A DNA stretch of 44,559 nt. Origin: JAABQT01 sp041488375. GTDB taxonomy: Bacteria > Pseudomonadota > Gammaproteobacteria > Burkholderiales > SG8-39. Where the stretch lies: NCBI GenBank assembly GCA_041488375.1, contig JBGPPD010000003.1, positions 1 to 44,559 on the forward strand. The letters run 5' to 3'. The position numbers and the translations under genes were made by a program. Under the pieces are notes generated by a model, which worked only from the letters and a program-made list of their open reading frames with translations, ran no database searches and was not told where the DNA came from. Each line of letters begins with the position of its first letter. Positions within the stretch are counted from its first letter, which is position 1. Below are positions 35,465-43,874 of this stretch, piece after piece.

Positions 35465-36275
35465 ATACCGCGATCGGCGCCTTGATGGCCGGGTGCGGGT
35501 CGTAGCCCTCCAGCGTGAAATCCTCGTAACGGAAGGCGAAGACGTCCTCCACCTGCGGATTGAGCCGCATGCGCGGGAAGGCGCGCGTGGCGCGAGCGAT
35601 CTGCTCGCGCGCCTGCTCGAGATGGTTCAGGTAAAGGTGCGCGTCGCCGAGCGTGAGGACGAACTCGCCCGGAGCGAACCCGGTGACCTGGGCCATCATC
35701 AGCGTGAGCAGCGCGTAGGAGGCGATGTTGAACGGCACGCCGAGGAACAGGTCCGCGCTCCTCTGGTACATCTGGCAGGAAAGCCGTCCCTCGGCCACGT
35801 AGAACTGGAACAGGGCGTGGCACGGCGGGAGTGCCATCTTGTCCACGTCCGCCGGGTTCCAGGCGGTCACCAGGTGGCGCCGGGAATCCGGCCGCGCCCG
35901 GATCTGCTCCACCACCAGGCGCAGCTGGTCGATTTCGCGCCCATCGGGCGCGCGCCAGTGGCGCCATTGGTAGCCGTACACCGGACCGAGCTCGCCCTCG
36001 CTGTCGGCCCACTCGTCCCAGATGCTGACGCCGTGCTCCTGCAGCCAGCGCACGTTGGTGTCGCCGCGCAGGAACCACAGCAATTCGTAGATGATGGATT
36101 TGAGGTGCAGCTTCTTGGTGGTGAGCAGCGGGAAGCTATCGGCGAGCGCGAAGCGCATCTGCCGACCGAACACCGAGCGCGTGCCGGTCCCGGTGCGGTC
36201 GGACTTGAGCGCGCCGTGCGCCAGCACTTCGGCCAGCAGGTCGAGGTACTGTCGTTCGCCGGGATTCTGGCTCAT
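35463..36275 (-). CDS. thyA: Thymidylate synthase
   Basis: ThyA methylates dUMP to dTMP using methylenetetrahydrofolate. The 270-aa protein has the nucleophile Cys152 in ALPPCHALFQF, SDRTGTGT near the start, RSADLFLGVPFNIASYALL, and the end VLTLGDAHLYLNHLEQ. The ATG at 36275 overlaps the stop of the receiver-kinase gene as ATGA, so the two are likely translated together. Its stop TAA lies in the T-run of the terminator from the other strand. Confidence 0.97.
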   Translation of the reverse strand: MSQNPGERQYLDLLAEVLAHGALKSDRTGTGTRSVFGRQMRFALADSFPLLTTKKLHLKSIIYELLWFLRGDTNVRWLQEHGVSIWDEWADSEGELGPVYGYQWRHWRAPDGREIDQLRLVVEQIRARPDSRRHLVTAWNPADVDKMALPPCHALFQFYVAEGRLSCQMYQRSADLFLGVPFNIASYALLTLMMAQVTGFAPGEFVLTLGDAHLYLNHLEQAREQIARATRAFPRMRLNPQVEDVFAFRYEDFTLEGYDPHPAIKAPIAV

Positions 36276-37522
36276 ATCGCGATCATCGCGAACAGCTCGC
36301 GCGCGTTCTGGAACCGCTCGTCGGGATTCTTGGCCAGCAACCGGTCGAGGATGCCCTGGTACCCGGCAAGGCGCCCCTCGAGGCGCGGCAGCGGCCCGTG
36401 CACGTGCTGGTACACCAGCCCGGCGGGGCCCTCAGCGTCGTACAGTTTCTTGCCGCTGAGCATCTCGTAGAAGATGACGCCCAGGCTGTACAGGTCGGAG
36501 CGATGGTCGGCCGGTTTGCCGAGGCACTGCTCCGGGCTCATGTAGCGGGGCGTCGCGATCACTTCGCCGTGGCGCGTGAGGGTGGTCTTGGCCGCCATGT
36601 TCTTGGCCAGGCCGAAATCCACGATCACCGGGCGCCCATTGTCGCGGAACAGGATGTTCTGCGGCTTGAGGTCGCGGTGGATGATGCCATGGGTGTGGAT
36701 CGCGTCGAGCGCGCGCGCGATCTGCGAGGTAATGCGCAGCGCCGCGAGCGAGGTCAGGCCGCTCTGCATGCGGGCGGCCAGCGTGCCACCCTCCAGGTAT
36801 TCCATGGCGATGTACGGGCGCTCGCCGGCAAAGCCCTGGTCGTAGATGTGCGCAACGTACTCGTTGTTGAGGCCGGCGACCAGGCGGTATTCCTGCACGA
36901 AGCGCCGGCGGAAGGTCCCGTCCTCGCGCAGATTCGGATCGAGCACCTTCAACACCAGTTGCAGGCCATCCTTCTCGCGCTCCGCCAGGTAGACCTGGGC
37001 CATGCCGCCTTCGCCGATCTTGCGCAGACTGCGGTAGCCGGGGATCGGCCGGTCGTCGGTCTTGACCGGCACGCCGATCTTGCGCACGTCCAGCGGCTGG
37101 GTGCGCAGGGAGGAAGGCGGTGTGCCCGAGATTTCCGCACGGTGCGCTTGGTCCTCGCGCAACGCGTCCTCCACCGAGCGCGCCAGCCGTTGCGCGTCGA
37201 GCCCGACCTTGCGCAGGAAATCCGCCGCGCCGGCCTTCATCGCCTTTACCGCGAGGCTCTCGCCCCCCGCCCCGGTCAGCAGCACCACCGGCGGCGCCTC
37301 CGGGTCGCGCCGGATGTCGGTCACCCAGGCAAGCCCGTCTTCGCCGGCCGGCTCGGTGTCGAGCAGGACCGCGTTGTAGCGCCCGTGCTCCAGCGCCGAG
37401 CGCGGATTGCCGCGCTCGCGCGGATCCCACTCTTCAATATCCGCGTCCGGCCAGCGGGCACGCAGCATGCCGGCGACCGCGCCGCGGATCTCGCGGGATT
37501 CGTCCACGATGAGGAATCGCAT
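36272..37522 (-). CDS. Receiver domain fused to Ser/Thr protein kinase
   Basis: The 416-aa protein has a two-component receiver domain (about 1-125). Asp7 and Glu8 form the acid pocket, Asp55 in LLDTEPAG is the acceptor, LTGAGG carries the Thr and FLRK the Lys. A Hanks-type kinase domain (about 160-416) follows, with GEGGMAQVYLAE, VLKVL with Lys, HRDLKPQNI, VDFGLAK and ATPRYMSPEQ. All catalytic residues are present, and no membrane segment is visible. Such fusions link His-Asp phosphorelay to Ser/Thr phosphorylation. It is coupled to thyA and diverges from the PilZ-like gene with 25 bp between the ATGs. Confidence 0.9.
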   Translation of the reverse strand: MRFLIVDESREIRGAVAGMLRARWPDADIEEWDPRERGNPRSALEHGRYNAVLLDTEPAGEDGLAWVTDIRRDPEAPPVVLLTGAGGESLAVKAMKAGAADFLRKVGLDAQRLARSVEDALREDQAHRAEISGTPPSSLRTQPLDVRKIGVPVKTDDRPIPGYRSLRKIGEGGMAQVYLAEREKDGLQLVLKVLDPNLREDGTFRRRFVQEYRLVAGLNNEYVAHIYDQGFAGERPYIAMEYLEGGTLAARMQSGLTSLAALRITSQIARALDAIHTHGIIHRDLKPQNILFRDNGRPVIVDFGLAKNMAAKTTLTRHGEVIATPRYMSPEQCLGKPADHRSDLYSLGVIFYEMLSGKKLYDAEGPAGLVYQHVHGPLPRLEGRLAGYQGILDRLLAKNPDERFQNARELFAMIAI

Positions 37523-37547
37523 AGGGCCTGCGTGGTAGGATTTTCGC
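37523..37547. promoter_or_regulatory. 25-bp gap between divergent ATGs
   Basis: The start codons of the receiver-kinase and the PilZ-like gene are separated by only 25 bp, so their promoters must overlap each other's coding 5' ends. The sequence includes GTGGTAGGATTTT, which offers a ribosome site (TAGGA) for the rightward gene. I see no clear promoter box. Confidence 0.5.
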
Positions 37548-39050
37548 ATGATTAAGCTGTTCGGCAGCGGCGGCCCGGACCATCCGATGGCCGATGCCAA
37601 GGAAGCGAGACAGCTCCTCGAGCAGCTGCCCGCGCAGGACCCGATCAAGGCGCTGGAGGAGCTCGGCCACTGGCACGAGTCGGTGTCGCTGGCGGAGGGT
37701 TTCCGCCCCGAAAGGCGCATTCAGCTGCTGCTGCAGATCGATGACGCGGCGCAGAGCCGGCTGACAAAAGTCACACGTGATTACCTTGCGCCGTCGCGCC
37801 TTTCACGGGTGCAGGAGAACAGGCTGTGGACGGCGGCGCACGGCTACTGGTGCCAGGCCGGCATGGCCATGGCGCGCAGCGTGGACCTGTTCGTACAGGG
37901 CGCGAAAGGCGCGGAAGCCGCCAAGACGCTCCTGCCGCAGTTGCTGGTGCGCTGCCTCAGGGCGCTCGCCCAACAGATCAAGTGGATGCACCTGCGGTAC
38001 GGCCCTTACGACTCGGCGGTATGGGGCGTGCTCAACAGGGTCTACGCCTATGCCGAGGCACGCAACCTGGCGCAGGCCAGGGTGCAGGGCGACACTTCGC
38101 CCCGGCTCGAATACCTGCGCGGGCTGATGTTCAGCGCCAGCTCGCCGGAGGGCCTGTTGCCATCTGAGATCGAATTGGCGGAACGGATCATCACGCAGTT
38201 CTCGGCCCACTTCAACCTGGCGGCGGCGAGCGCCGCGGAACTGCCTTACTGGACCGACCTCGGCCAGGCGATGGCGCCGCTGCGCGCCCTGCGGCCTCCC
38301 GCGCCGGCGCAAGGGCTGCGCTGCTTCGGCGCCGGCGCGGCGTTGAACGAAGTGACGGCGCTGGCCGAGCGCATCCGCGTCACCGCTGCCGTGCCCTCGG
38401 TGCTCCTGGGGTTCGCCGACGACGCGGACGAGGTGCTCGAGGTGCTGGAGCACCTGGCGATGTATTGGTCGGCGCAGCCTCCCGAGCGCAAGCACCAGCG
38501 CCACAGCGTCAAGTCGCGCCTCAGCGTGGCCAACGGCTTGAAGGGCGTGATTGAAACCCTGGGCGAATCGGCCTCGCTCGCCTTTGACGGCAGCGCCGTC
38601 GAGAGCTGGATCGTGGAGAACGTGAGCGCGGGCGGATTCGGCGCCGTCATCTCCCAGGTCAAGGGGGATTGGCTGCGTGTCGGGGCGCTGGTGGCGATGC
38701 AGCCCGAGGGCGGCAGCAACTGGGTGGTCGGACTCGTGCGCCGCGTCAATAAAACGGCCGGGCAGCAAGCGCGCGTCGGCATCCAGACGCTGTCGCGCTC
38801 GCCATCGGTGTCGCAATTCGCCATCAGCGGCTCGCGCGGTGCCGCGGGCGAGCAGGGCGTGCTGCTGAAGGGCAGCGATCCTGCGGCGGCGGAAGTGCAG
38901 ATCGCATTGCGCCCGGGCGTCTTCGCGCCCGGCCAGAACCTCGAAGCGACGCGGGCCGGGCGCCAGCACATCTACATGCCGACCGGCTTCGGCGAGCGTG
39001 GCGAGGACTTCGAGATCGGCCGGTTCAGGGAGATGGTGCGAGACGCCTGA
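37548..39050 (+). CDS. Uncharacterised protein with degenerate PilZ-like domain
   Basis: The 500-aa soluble protein has a long helical N-terminal part (about 1-310) with a repeated LLxQ pattern. A strand-rich domain follows (about 320-410) and contains QRHSVKSRLSV, then IVENVSAGGFGAVI. These look like the RxxxR and (D/N)xSxxG motifs of PilZ c-di-GMP receptors, with Asn replacing Asp and an imperfect Arg pair. c-di-GMP binding is therefore possible but not secured. The last 26 bp overlap the convergent esterase gene. The divergent kinase is a likely functional partner. Confidence 0.65.
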   Translation: MIKLFGSGGPDHPMADAKEARQLLEQLPAQDPIKALEELGHWHESVSLAEGFRPERRIQLLLQIDDAAQSRLTKVTRDYLAPSRLSRVQENRLWTAAHGYWCQAGMAMARSVDLFVQGAKGAEAAKTLLPQLLVRCLRALAQQIKWMHLRYGPYDSAVWGVLNRVYAYAEARNLAQARVQGDTSPRLEYLRGLMFSASSPEGLLPSEIELAERIITQFSAHFNLAAASAAELPYWTDLGQAMAPLRALRPPAPAQGLRCFGAGAALNEVTALAERIRVTAAVPSVLLGFADDADEVLEVLEHLAMYWSAQPPERKHQRHSVKSRLSVANGLKGVIETLGESASLAFDGSAVESWIVENVSAGGFGAVISQVKGDWLRVGALVAMQPEGGSNWVVGLVRRVNKTAGQQARVGIQTLSRSPSVSQFAISGSRGAAGEQGVLLKGSDPAAAEVQIALRPGVFAPGQNLEATRAGRQHIYMPTGFGERGEDFEIGRFREMVRDA

Positions 39051-39699
39051 GCAGCCAAGCGGCGATATCGGCGATTTCCTCGCCGCACACGGAGTGCGTC
39101 ATGGCGTACTCCTGCCATTCGACCGGGTAGCCGAGCGCCTCGAGGGCGCCACGCGAGTCGCGCGCCCTCGCGATGCCGATCATCGGGTCTTGCGCCCCGT
39201 GCGCCATGAACACCGGCAGGTCGCGGTTGGCCGCGCTGCGCTCGGCAGCGAGCTTTGCGGCCAGCGGCAGGTAGGTGGAGAGCGCCAGAATTCCAGCCAG
39301 TGGCTCGGGGTGGCGCAACCCGGTGTGCAGCGCGATGGCACCCCCTTGGGAAAATCCAGCCAGCACGATGCGCCGCGCATCGACGCCGCGTCGCCGTTCC
39401 CGTTCGACCAGCGCCTCGAGCAGCGCCTGCGAGGCCCGGATGCCGGCCTCGTCTTCCTTGCCTGCGCCCATCTGCAGGATGTCGTACCAGGCACGCATCG
39501 GCATGCCCATGTTGATCGTCACCGGGCGTACCGGCGCATGCGGGAAGACGAAGCGCAGGCGCAGTCGCGGGGGCAGCTCGAGTTCCGGGACGATCGGCTC
39601 GAAGTCGTGGCCGTCCGCGCCGAGGCCATGCAGCCAGATCACGGCCGCATCGGGCGCGGGCGCGGATTCGATCTCGAGCGTTTCCGGAATCCGCGTCAC
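39025..39699 (-). CDS. Carboxylesterase (alpha/beta hydrolase, Abhydrolase_2)
   Basis: The 224-aa hydrolase has the nucleophile Ser in GFSQGGAIAL, the acid in AHGAQDPMIG and His in MTHSVCGEEI, giving a full catalytic triad. The oxyanion region is IWLHGLGADGHDF. It belongs to the small cytosolic carboxylesterase / lysophospholipase-like group. The exact substrate is unknown. The GTG at 39699 overlaps the mog stop as GTGA. Its 3' end overlaps the PilZ-like gene by 26 bp. Confidence 0.9.
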   Translation of the reverse strand: MTRIPETLEIESAPAPDAAVIWLHGLGADGHDFEPIVPELELPPRLRLRFVFPHAPVRPVTINMGMPMRAWYDILQMGAGKEDEAGIRASQALLEALVERERRRGVDARRIVLAGFSQGGAIALHTGLRHPEPLAGILALSTYLPLAAKLAAERSAANRDLPVFMAHGAQDPMIGIARARDSRGALEALGYPVEWQEYAMTHSVCGEEIADIAAWLLRRLAPSP

Positions 39700-40253
39700 G
39701 CCGGCCCGGGCCGCTGCGCGGACTTGGGCCTGAAGGCCTTCACCACGGATTCGTCCGTCTCGATGTAGGGGCCGCCGATCAGATCGATGCAGTAGGGCAC
39801 GGCGGCGAACACGCCGTCCAGCGTCTCCTTGATCGCCTTCGGCTGGCCCGGCAGGTTGATGATCAGCGCCTGCTTGCGCACCACCGCCACCTGGCGCGAC
39901 AGGATCGCGGTGGGCACGTACTTCAGGCTGACCGCGCGCATCTGCTCGCCGAAGCCCGGCATCACCTTGTCGGCGACAGCCAGCGTGGCTTCGGGCGTGA
40001 CGTCGCGCGGGGCCGGGCCGGTGCCACCGGTGGTGAGCACCAGATGGCAGCCTCGCACGTCCACCAGGTCGACCAGCGCCGTCTCGATCAGCGCCTGCTC
40101 GTCGGGAATCAGGCGCTCCTCGAAGCGCAGGGCCGGTGTCACGACGACTTTCGTCAGCCAATCCCTCAGCGCAGGGATGCCCTCGTCCTTGTAGACGCCG
40201 CCTGCGGCGCGATCGCTCGCCGACAGCAGGCCCACGATCAGCGTGTCATTCAT
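39696..40253 (-). CDS. mog: Molybdopterin adenylyltransferase
   Basis: Mog adenylates molybdopterin before molybdate insertion during molybdenum cofactor synthesis. The 185-aa protein has the MPT-binding signature TTGGTGPAPRDVTPEA near residue 75 and the NLPGQPKAIKETLDGVF block. The start IVGLLSASDRAAGGVY is typical. MoaB is less likely given the PAPRDVTPEA form. It overlaps the yjgA end by 8 bp. No other molybdenum gene lies in the window, though the CoxG-type protein at 43875 belongs to a molybdenum-hydroxylase-linked family. Confidence 0.9.
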   Translation of the reverse strand: MNDTLIVGLLSASDRAAGGVYKDEGIPALRDWLTKVVVTPALRFEERLIPDEQALIETALVDLVDVRGCHLVLTTGGTGPAPRDVTPEATLAVADKVMPGFGEQMRAVSLKYVPTAILSRQVAVVRKQALIINLPGQPKAIKETLDGVFAAVPYCIDLIGGPYIETDESVVKAFRPKSAQRPGPA

Positions 40254-40728
40254 CGGCGGCCTCGCGGATGGCGCGGAACAATTCGCGGTAGGCGCGCGGC
40301 GGCCTGCCTTCCTGCTGCTCCTTGCGCGCGTTGCGCAGCAGCGCGCGCAGGTTCTGCAGGTCGGCGACCCGGTGCTCGCTGGCGAATTCGGTCAGCGCGC
40401 CGTCGTCCTCCATCAGCCGCGCGCGCCAGTGCTCGAGCCGCTGGTGGCGCGCGCGCTCCTGCGCCGAGCCGCCCTCGACGCTGGCGAGTTGCGCGCGGAT
40501 CGGCTCGGCATCCAGCGCGCGCATCAGCCGTCCGATGAGCTGGACCTGGCGGCGCTTGGCCTCGTGGCTGCGGATGCGGCGCGCTTCGTGTACCGCCTGC
40601 GCCAGTTCCTCGGGCAGCGCCATGTGCGCGAGGTGCGCGGCGGACAGCTCCACCAGCGCCGCGCCGAGCTTCTGCAGCGCATGCATTTCCTGCTTCTTCT
40701 TGGTCTTGCTGGGGATTTCATCCCGCAT
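40246..40728 (-). CDS. yjgA: YjgA/DarP ribosome-associated protein (DUF615)
   Basis: YjgA (DarP) binds late 50S ribosome precursors. The protein is helical, basic and rich in Arg, with EARRIRSHEAKRRQVQLIGR and LMRALDAEPI, the hallmark of the family. The ATG at 40728 gives 160 aa. An ATG at 40752 would give 168 aa but would overlap the pmbA start codon (CATG). I prefer the shorter form. It is followed by mog with an 8-bp overlap and diverges from pmbA. Confidence 0.85.
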   Translation of the reverse strand: MRDEIPSKTKKKQEMHALQKLGAALVELSAAHLAHMALPEELAQAVHEARRIRSHEAKRRQVQLIGRLMRALDAEPIRAQLASVEGGSAQERARHQRLEHWRARLMEDDGALTEFASEHRVADLQNLRALLRNARKEQQEGRPPRAYRELFRAIREAADE

Positions 40729-40750
40729 GGCGCTGCTATGATAGCGCGCC

Positions 40751-42106
40751 ATGAAAAACGGCGGCCGCTTCAGCTATGCGCAGGCGCAGTTACGGCAATT
40801 CGCCGCGGACGTGCTGGCGCATGCCAAGCGGCTGGGCGCGAGCGCCTGCGAATGCGACGTGTCGGAAGGGCAGGGATTGTCGGTGACGGTGCGCAAAGGC
40901 GCCGTGGATACCATCGAGCATAACCGCGACAAGGGCATCGGCGTGACCGTGTACCTCGGCGAGCGGCCCGCCGCGCGCCGCGGGCACGCCAGCACCTCGG
41001 ATTTTTCCGCGGCGGCGCTGGAGCAGACGGTGGCGGCGGCGCTCGCGATCGCGCGACACACCGCGGTGGACGACTGCGCCGGCCCTCCGGAGCGGGAACT
41101 GCTCGCGCGCGACATGCCGGACCTCGACCTTTACCATCCCTGGGCCCTGGGAACCGAGGAAGCGATCGGCATCGCGCAACGCTGCGAGGCGGCGGCCTTC
41201 GCCTTGTCGCCCAAAGTCCGCAACTCGGAAGGCGCGTCGGTGTCGGCGCAACATTCGCAGTTCGTATTCGCCAACAGCCTGGGCTTCATGGGCGGGTTCC
41301 CGACGTCGCGCCACTCCCTGTACCTGTCGGTCATCGCAGAGGAGGCCGGCGGCATGCAGCGCGACGACTGGTACAGCGCTGAGCGGGTGCCGTCGAAGCT
41401 GGCGCGGCCGGAGGCGCTCGGACGCTACGCCGGCGCGCGCGCGCTGGCGCGGCTGCGGGCGCGCAAGATCGGCACGCGCCGCTCACCGGTGCTGTTCGAG
41501 GCGCCGCAGGCCGCCATGTTGCTGGGCAGCTTCGTCTCCGCGGCGAGCGGCGGCAGCCTGTACCGCAAGGCGAGCTTCCTCGTCGACAGCCTCGGCAAGC
41601 AGGTATTCGCCCGCGGCGTGAACATCGAGGAGCGGCCGCATGAGCGCCGGGCGCTGGCCAGCTCGCCATTCGACGAGGAGGGCGTGGCGACGCGCGCGCG
41701 CAGCGTGGTGCGCGGCGGCGTGCTGGAGGGCTATTTCCTGGGCTGCTATTCGGCGCGCAAGCTCGGCATGCGCAGCACCGGCAGCGCCGGCGGCAACCAC
41801 AACCTGAGCCTGGCGCCGACCGGACCCGACTTCCGCGGGATGCTGCGCACCCTGCAGCGGGGGCTGCTGGTCACCGAATTGCTCGGCCACGGCATCAACC
41901 TGGTGACCGGCGACTATTCGCGGGGTGCGGCGGGCTATTGGGTGGAGGGCGGCGAAATCGCCTATCCCGTGGAGGAAATCACCATCGCCGGCAACCTCAA
42001 GGACATGTTCCTGGGCATCGCGGCAGTGGGCAGCGACGTCGTGGTGCGCGGCTCGCGGCGCAGCGGCTCGATCCTGGTGGAGAGCATGACCATCGCCGGG
42101 GAGTGA
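40751..42106 (+). CDS. pmbA: Metalloprotease subunit PmbA/TldE
   Basis: PmbA (TldE) works with TldD as a cytosolic heterodimeric metalloprotease that cleaves unfolded peptides and matures some modified peptides. The 451-aa protein has the long two-domain form, with VTVRKGAVDTIEHNRDKGIG, STGSAGGNHNLSL, GHGINLVTGDYSRGAAGYWV and a final NLKDMFLGIAAVG. The HExxxH zinc motif belongs to TldD and is absent, as expected. The divergent pair yjgA/pmbA is common in beta- and gammaproteobacteria. tldD is not in this window. Confidence 0.93.
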   Translation: MKNGGRFSYAQAQLRQFAADVLAHAKRLGASACECDVSEGQGLSVTVRKGAVDTIEHNRDKGIGVTVYLGERPAARRGHASTSDFSAAALEQTVAAALAIARHTAVDDCAGPPERELLARDMPDLDLYHPWALGTEEAIGIAQRCEAAAFALSPKVRNSEGASVSAQHSQFVFANSLGFMGGFPTSRHSLYLSVIAEEAGGMQRDDWYSAERVPSKLARPEALGRYAGARALARLRARKIGTRRSPVLFEAPQAAMLLGSFVSAASGGSLYRKASFLVDSLGKQVFARGVNIEERPHERRALASSPFDEEGVATRARSVVRGGVLEGYFLGCYSARKLGMRSTGSAGGNHNLSLAPTGPDFRGMLRTLQRGLLVTELLGHGINLVTGDYSRGAAGYWVEGGEIAYPVEEITIAGNLKDMFLGIAAVGSDVVVRGSRRSGSILVESMTIAGE

Positions 42107-42112
42107 ATTGCC

Positions 42113-42424
42113 GTGAACCCCGCGCTGCGGGGCTGGTCGAATGGGCACGGACATTGCGTGGCTGCAAGCATGATCACCATTGCCGAGCCAGAGCCGGAAC
42201 GCGAACATCCCGTCGTCGCCGGGATAGCCATCGCAGCCATATTGCTGGTGTCCTTGCTGATCGCCTGGGCGCGCATCGAGGTGCAGGGCACGCGCGACCT
42301 GGAAGCCGCGCTGGCGGAAGAGTCCGAGGCACGCGAGCCCCCGGCGGGGGACAGCGCGCGGCGCCAAGTGCTCGTCGACGACGCAGTCACCGCCAACCGC
42401 TGGGCGTCCGCCTTCTCGCCCTGA
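42113..42424 (+). CDS. Small single-pass membrane protein
   Basis: The 103-aa protein has one hydrophobic helix (about residues 34-53, VVAGIAIAAILLVSLLIAW), acidic flanks and a charged C-terminal part. I do not recognise a family. The GTG at 42113 is 6 bp after pmbA and has GGGGAG 9 bp upstream. A later ATG at 42170 (MITIAEPEPER) has no good ribosome site. It may form an operon with pmbA. Confidence 0.5.
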   Translation: MNPALRGWSNGHGHCVAASMITIAEPEPEREHPVVAGIAIAAILLVSLLIAWARIEVQGTRDLEAALAEESEAREPPAGDSARRQVLVDDAVTANRWASAFSP

Positions 42425-42503
42425 CCGGGGTCGCGCGCACCAACCTCGTGCACAATCGGCGCTCCTCCAGTCGCTGGTGCGCGACGCAAACAGGCGGATC
42501 AAA

Positions 42504-43133
42504 ATGAAAATCGAAATCGTGTCGGACGTGGTCTGCCCGTGGTGTTACATCGGCAAGCGCCGGCTGGAGAAGGCGCTGGCGCTGCTGGCCGGGGAACTGC
42601 AGGCGGAGGTGGCCTGGCTGCCGTTCCAGCTCAACCCGGGGATGCCGCTGGGGGGCATGGCGCGCGCCGAATACCGGCGCGCGAAGTTCGGCTCCACGGA
42701 ACGCGGCCGCCAGCTGGACGCACGCGTCGCCGCCGAAGGGCGCGGCGAGGGCATCGAGTTTGCCCTCGAGCGCATCGAGCGCACGCCCAATACTTTCGCC
42801 GCGCACCAGCTGATCGACCTGGCGCAGGAGCGCGGCGCGGGCGGCGCGGTGGTCGATGCGCTGTTCCGCGCCTACTTCGAGGAAGCGCGCGACACCGGCA
42901 GCCGCGAAGTGCTGCTCGGCGTCGCCGAGGCCGCCGGATTGCCGCGCGCCGAGGTCGAAGCGCGCTGGAGCGACGCGGCGCAGGCGCAACGCGTCGCGCA
43001 GCTGGAGGAAAGCATGAAGGCGCTCGGCATCAGCGGCGTGCCGACGTTCATCATCGATCGCAGGGTCGGCGTATCGGGCGCCCAGCAGGCCGAGGCGCTG
43101 GCCGCGGCGATGCGCGAAGCGGCTAGGACGTGA
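42504..43133 (+). CDS. DsbA-family oxidoreductase (FrnE-like)
   Basis: The 209-aa protein has a thioredoxin fold with redox pair Cys11 and Cys14 in VVCPWCYIGKRRLE. It also has a helical insert (about 60-150) and the cis-Pro loop ISGVPTFIIDRRVGVSGAQ. No signal peptide is present, so this is the cytosolic FrnE / 2-hydroxychromene-isomerase-like branch and not periplasmic DsbA. The ATG at 42504 puts the CxxC at the usual place. Its end overlaps the convergent cyclase-like gene by 11 bp. Confidence 0.9.
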   Translation: MKIEIVSDVVCPWCYIGKRRLEKALALLAGELQAEVAWLPFQLNPGMPLGGMARAEYRRAKFGSTERGRQLDARVAAEGRGEGIEFALERIERTPNTFAAHQLIDLAQERGAGGAVVDALFRAYFEEARDTGSREVLLGVAEAAGLPRAEVEARWSDAAQAQRVAQLEESMKALGISGVPTFIIDRRVGVSGAQQAEALAAAMREAART

Positions 43134-43752
43134 AATCGAGCCTGTCGTCGCGCAGCACGCCGTAGATGCGGATCGACGGCCGATTGTGCAGTTCGAGGGG
43201 CGGCAGCGGCTGGGCGTCCAGCTCCAGTTCGGCCACCGATACCACGCCCATCACGGCGTGCGACAGCACCAGCTCCCCCGCGCGCGCGCGGTGCACCAGG
43301 CGCTCGGCAATGCTGACGCAGTCGCCGAACACCACGTCATTGCGCTGGCCGGTCGGACCTGCCTCGCCGAACACGGCATCGCCGAGGTGCACCCCGAGGG
43401 CGATCGCCGCGCGCAGGCCGTAGTCGCGCTGCCAGGCTTGCACCACCGGGTCGAAGTCCCCCGCCATGCGCTGCGCCGCACGCACGGCGCTGCGCGCCTG
43501 TTCCGCCGGCGTGCCGTGGCGGAAGGCGGCGAGCAGCGAGTCGTTGTGCACGCCGATGACTTCTCCGCCGTTCGCCTGCACCGCGCCGGCTGCGCAGTCG
43601 AAAAACTGGTCCGCCAGCGCCAGCACGCGCGCCGCATCGAGCATTTCCGACATGCTGGTGAAATTACGCAGCTCGGCGAACAGGACTACCGACGGCGCGC
43701 GCACCGCGGGGTTGTCACGCTGCGTGGCGACGGCCACTACCTGGGCTCCCAT
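43123..43752 (-). CDS. Degenerate class III cyclase domain protein
   Basis: The 209-aa protein has the class III cyclase fold pattern, but key residues have changed. The first metal Asp is Glu27 (LFAELRNFT in place of FADIRGFT). The second motif reads HNDS (Asp71 kept, with Asn for the usual Gly). The transition-state Asn in GDxVNxAxR is Ser (GDCVSIAERL), while the Arg is kept. No membrane helix or sensor domain is visible. Cyclase activity is doubtful, and a nucleotide-binding or regulatory role is possible. It follows CoxG on the same strand after 122 bp. Confidence 0.75.
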   Translation of the reverse strand: MGAQVVAVATQRDNPAVRAPSVVLFAELRNFTSMSEMLDAARVLALADQFFDCAAGAVQANGGEVIGVHNDSLLAAFRHGTPAEQARSAVRAAQRMAGDFDPVVQAWQRDYGLRAAIALGVHLGDAVFGEAGPTGQRNDVVFGDCVSIAERLVHRARAGELVLSHAVMGVVSVAELELDAQPLPPLELHNRPSIRIYGVLRDDRLDFTS

Positions 43753-43811
43753 GGGACGGTTTCCGCTCCGGGCGACGCCGACATCGTAGGCAGGGCGCAG
43801 GTCGCGGGGGA

Positions 43812-43823
43812 GGAACTAGTTCC
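43812..43823. repeat. 12-bp palindrome GGAACTAGTTCC
   Basis: This perfect palindrome lies in the 122-bp spacer between coxG and the cyclase-like gene, 60 bp upstream of the latter's start. It could be an operator. No regulator is linked. Confidence 0.4.
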
Positions 43824-43874
43824 GCTGCCGGGCTGCGGGCGGGACGGGCGGCGCGTCATGGCCGACAGGCGGCT

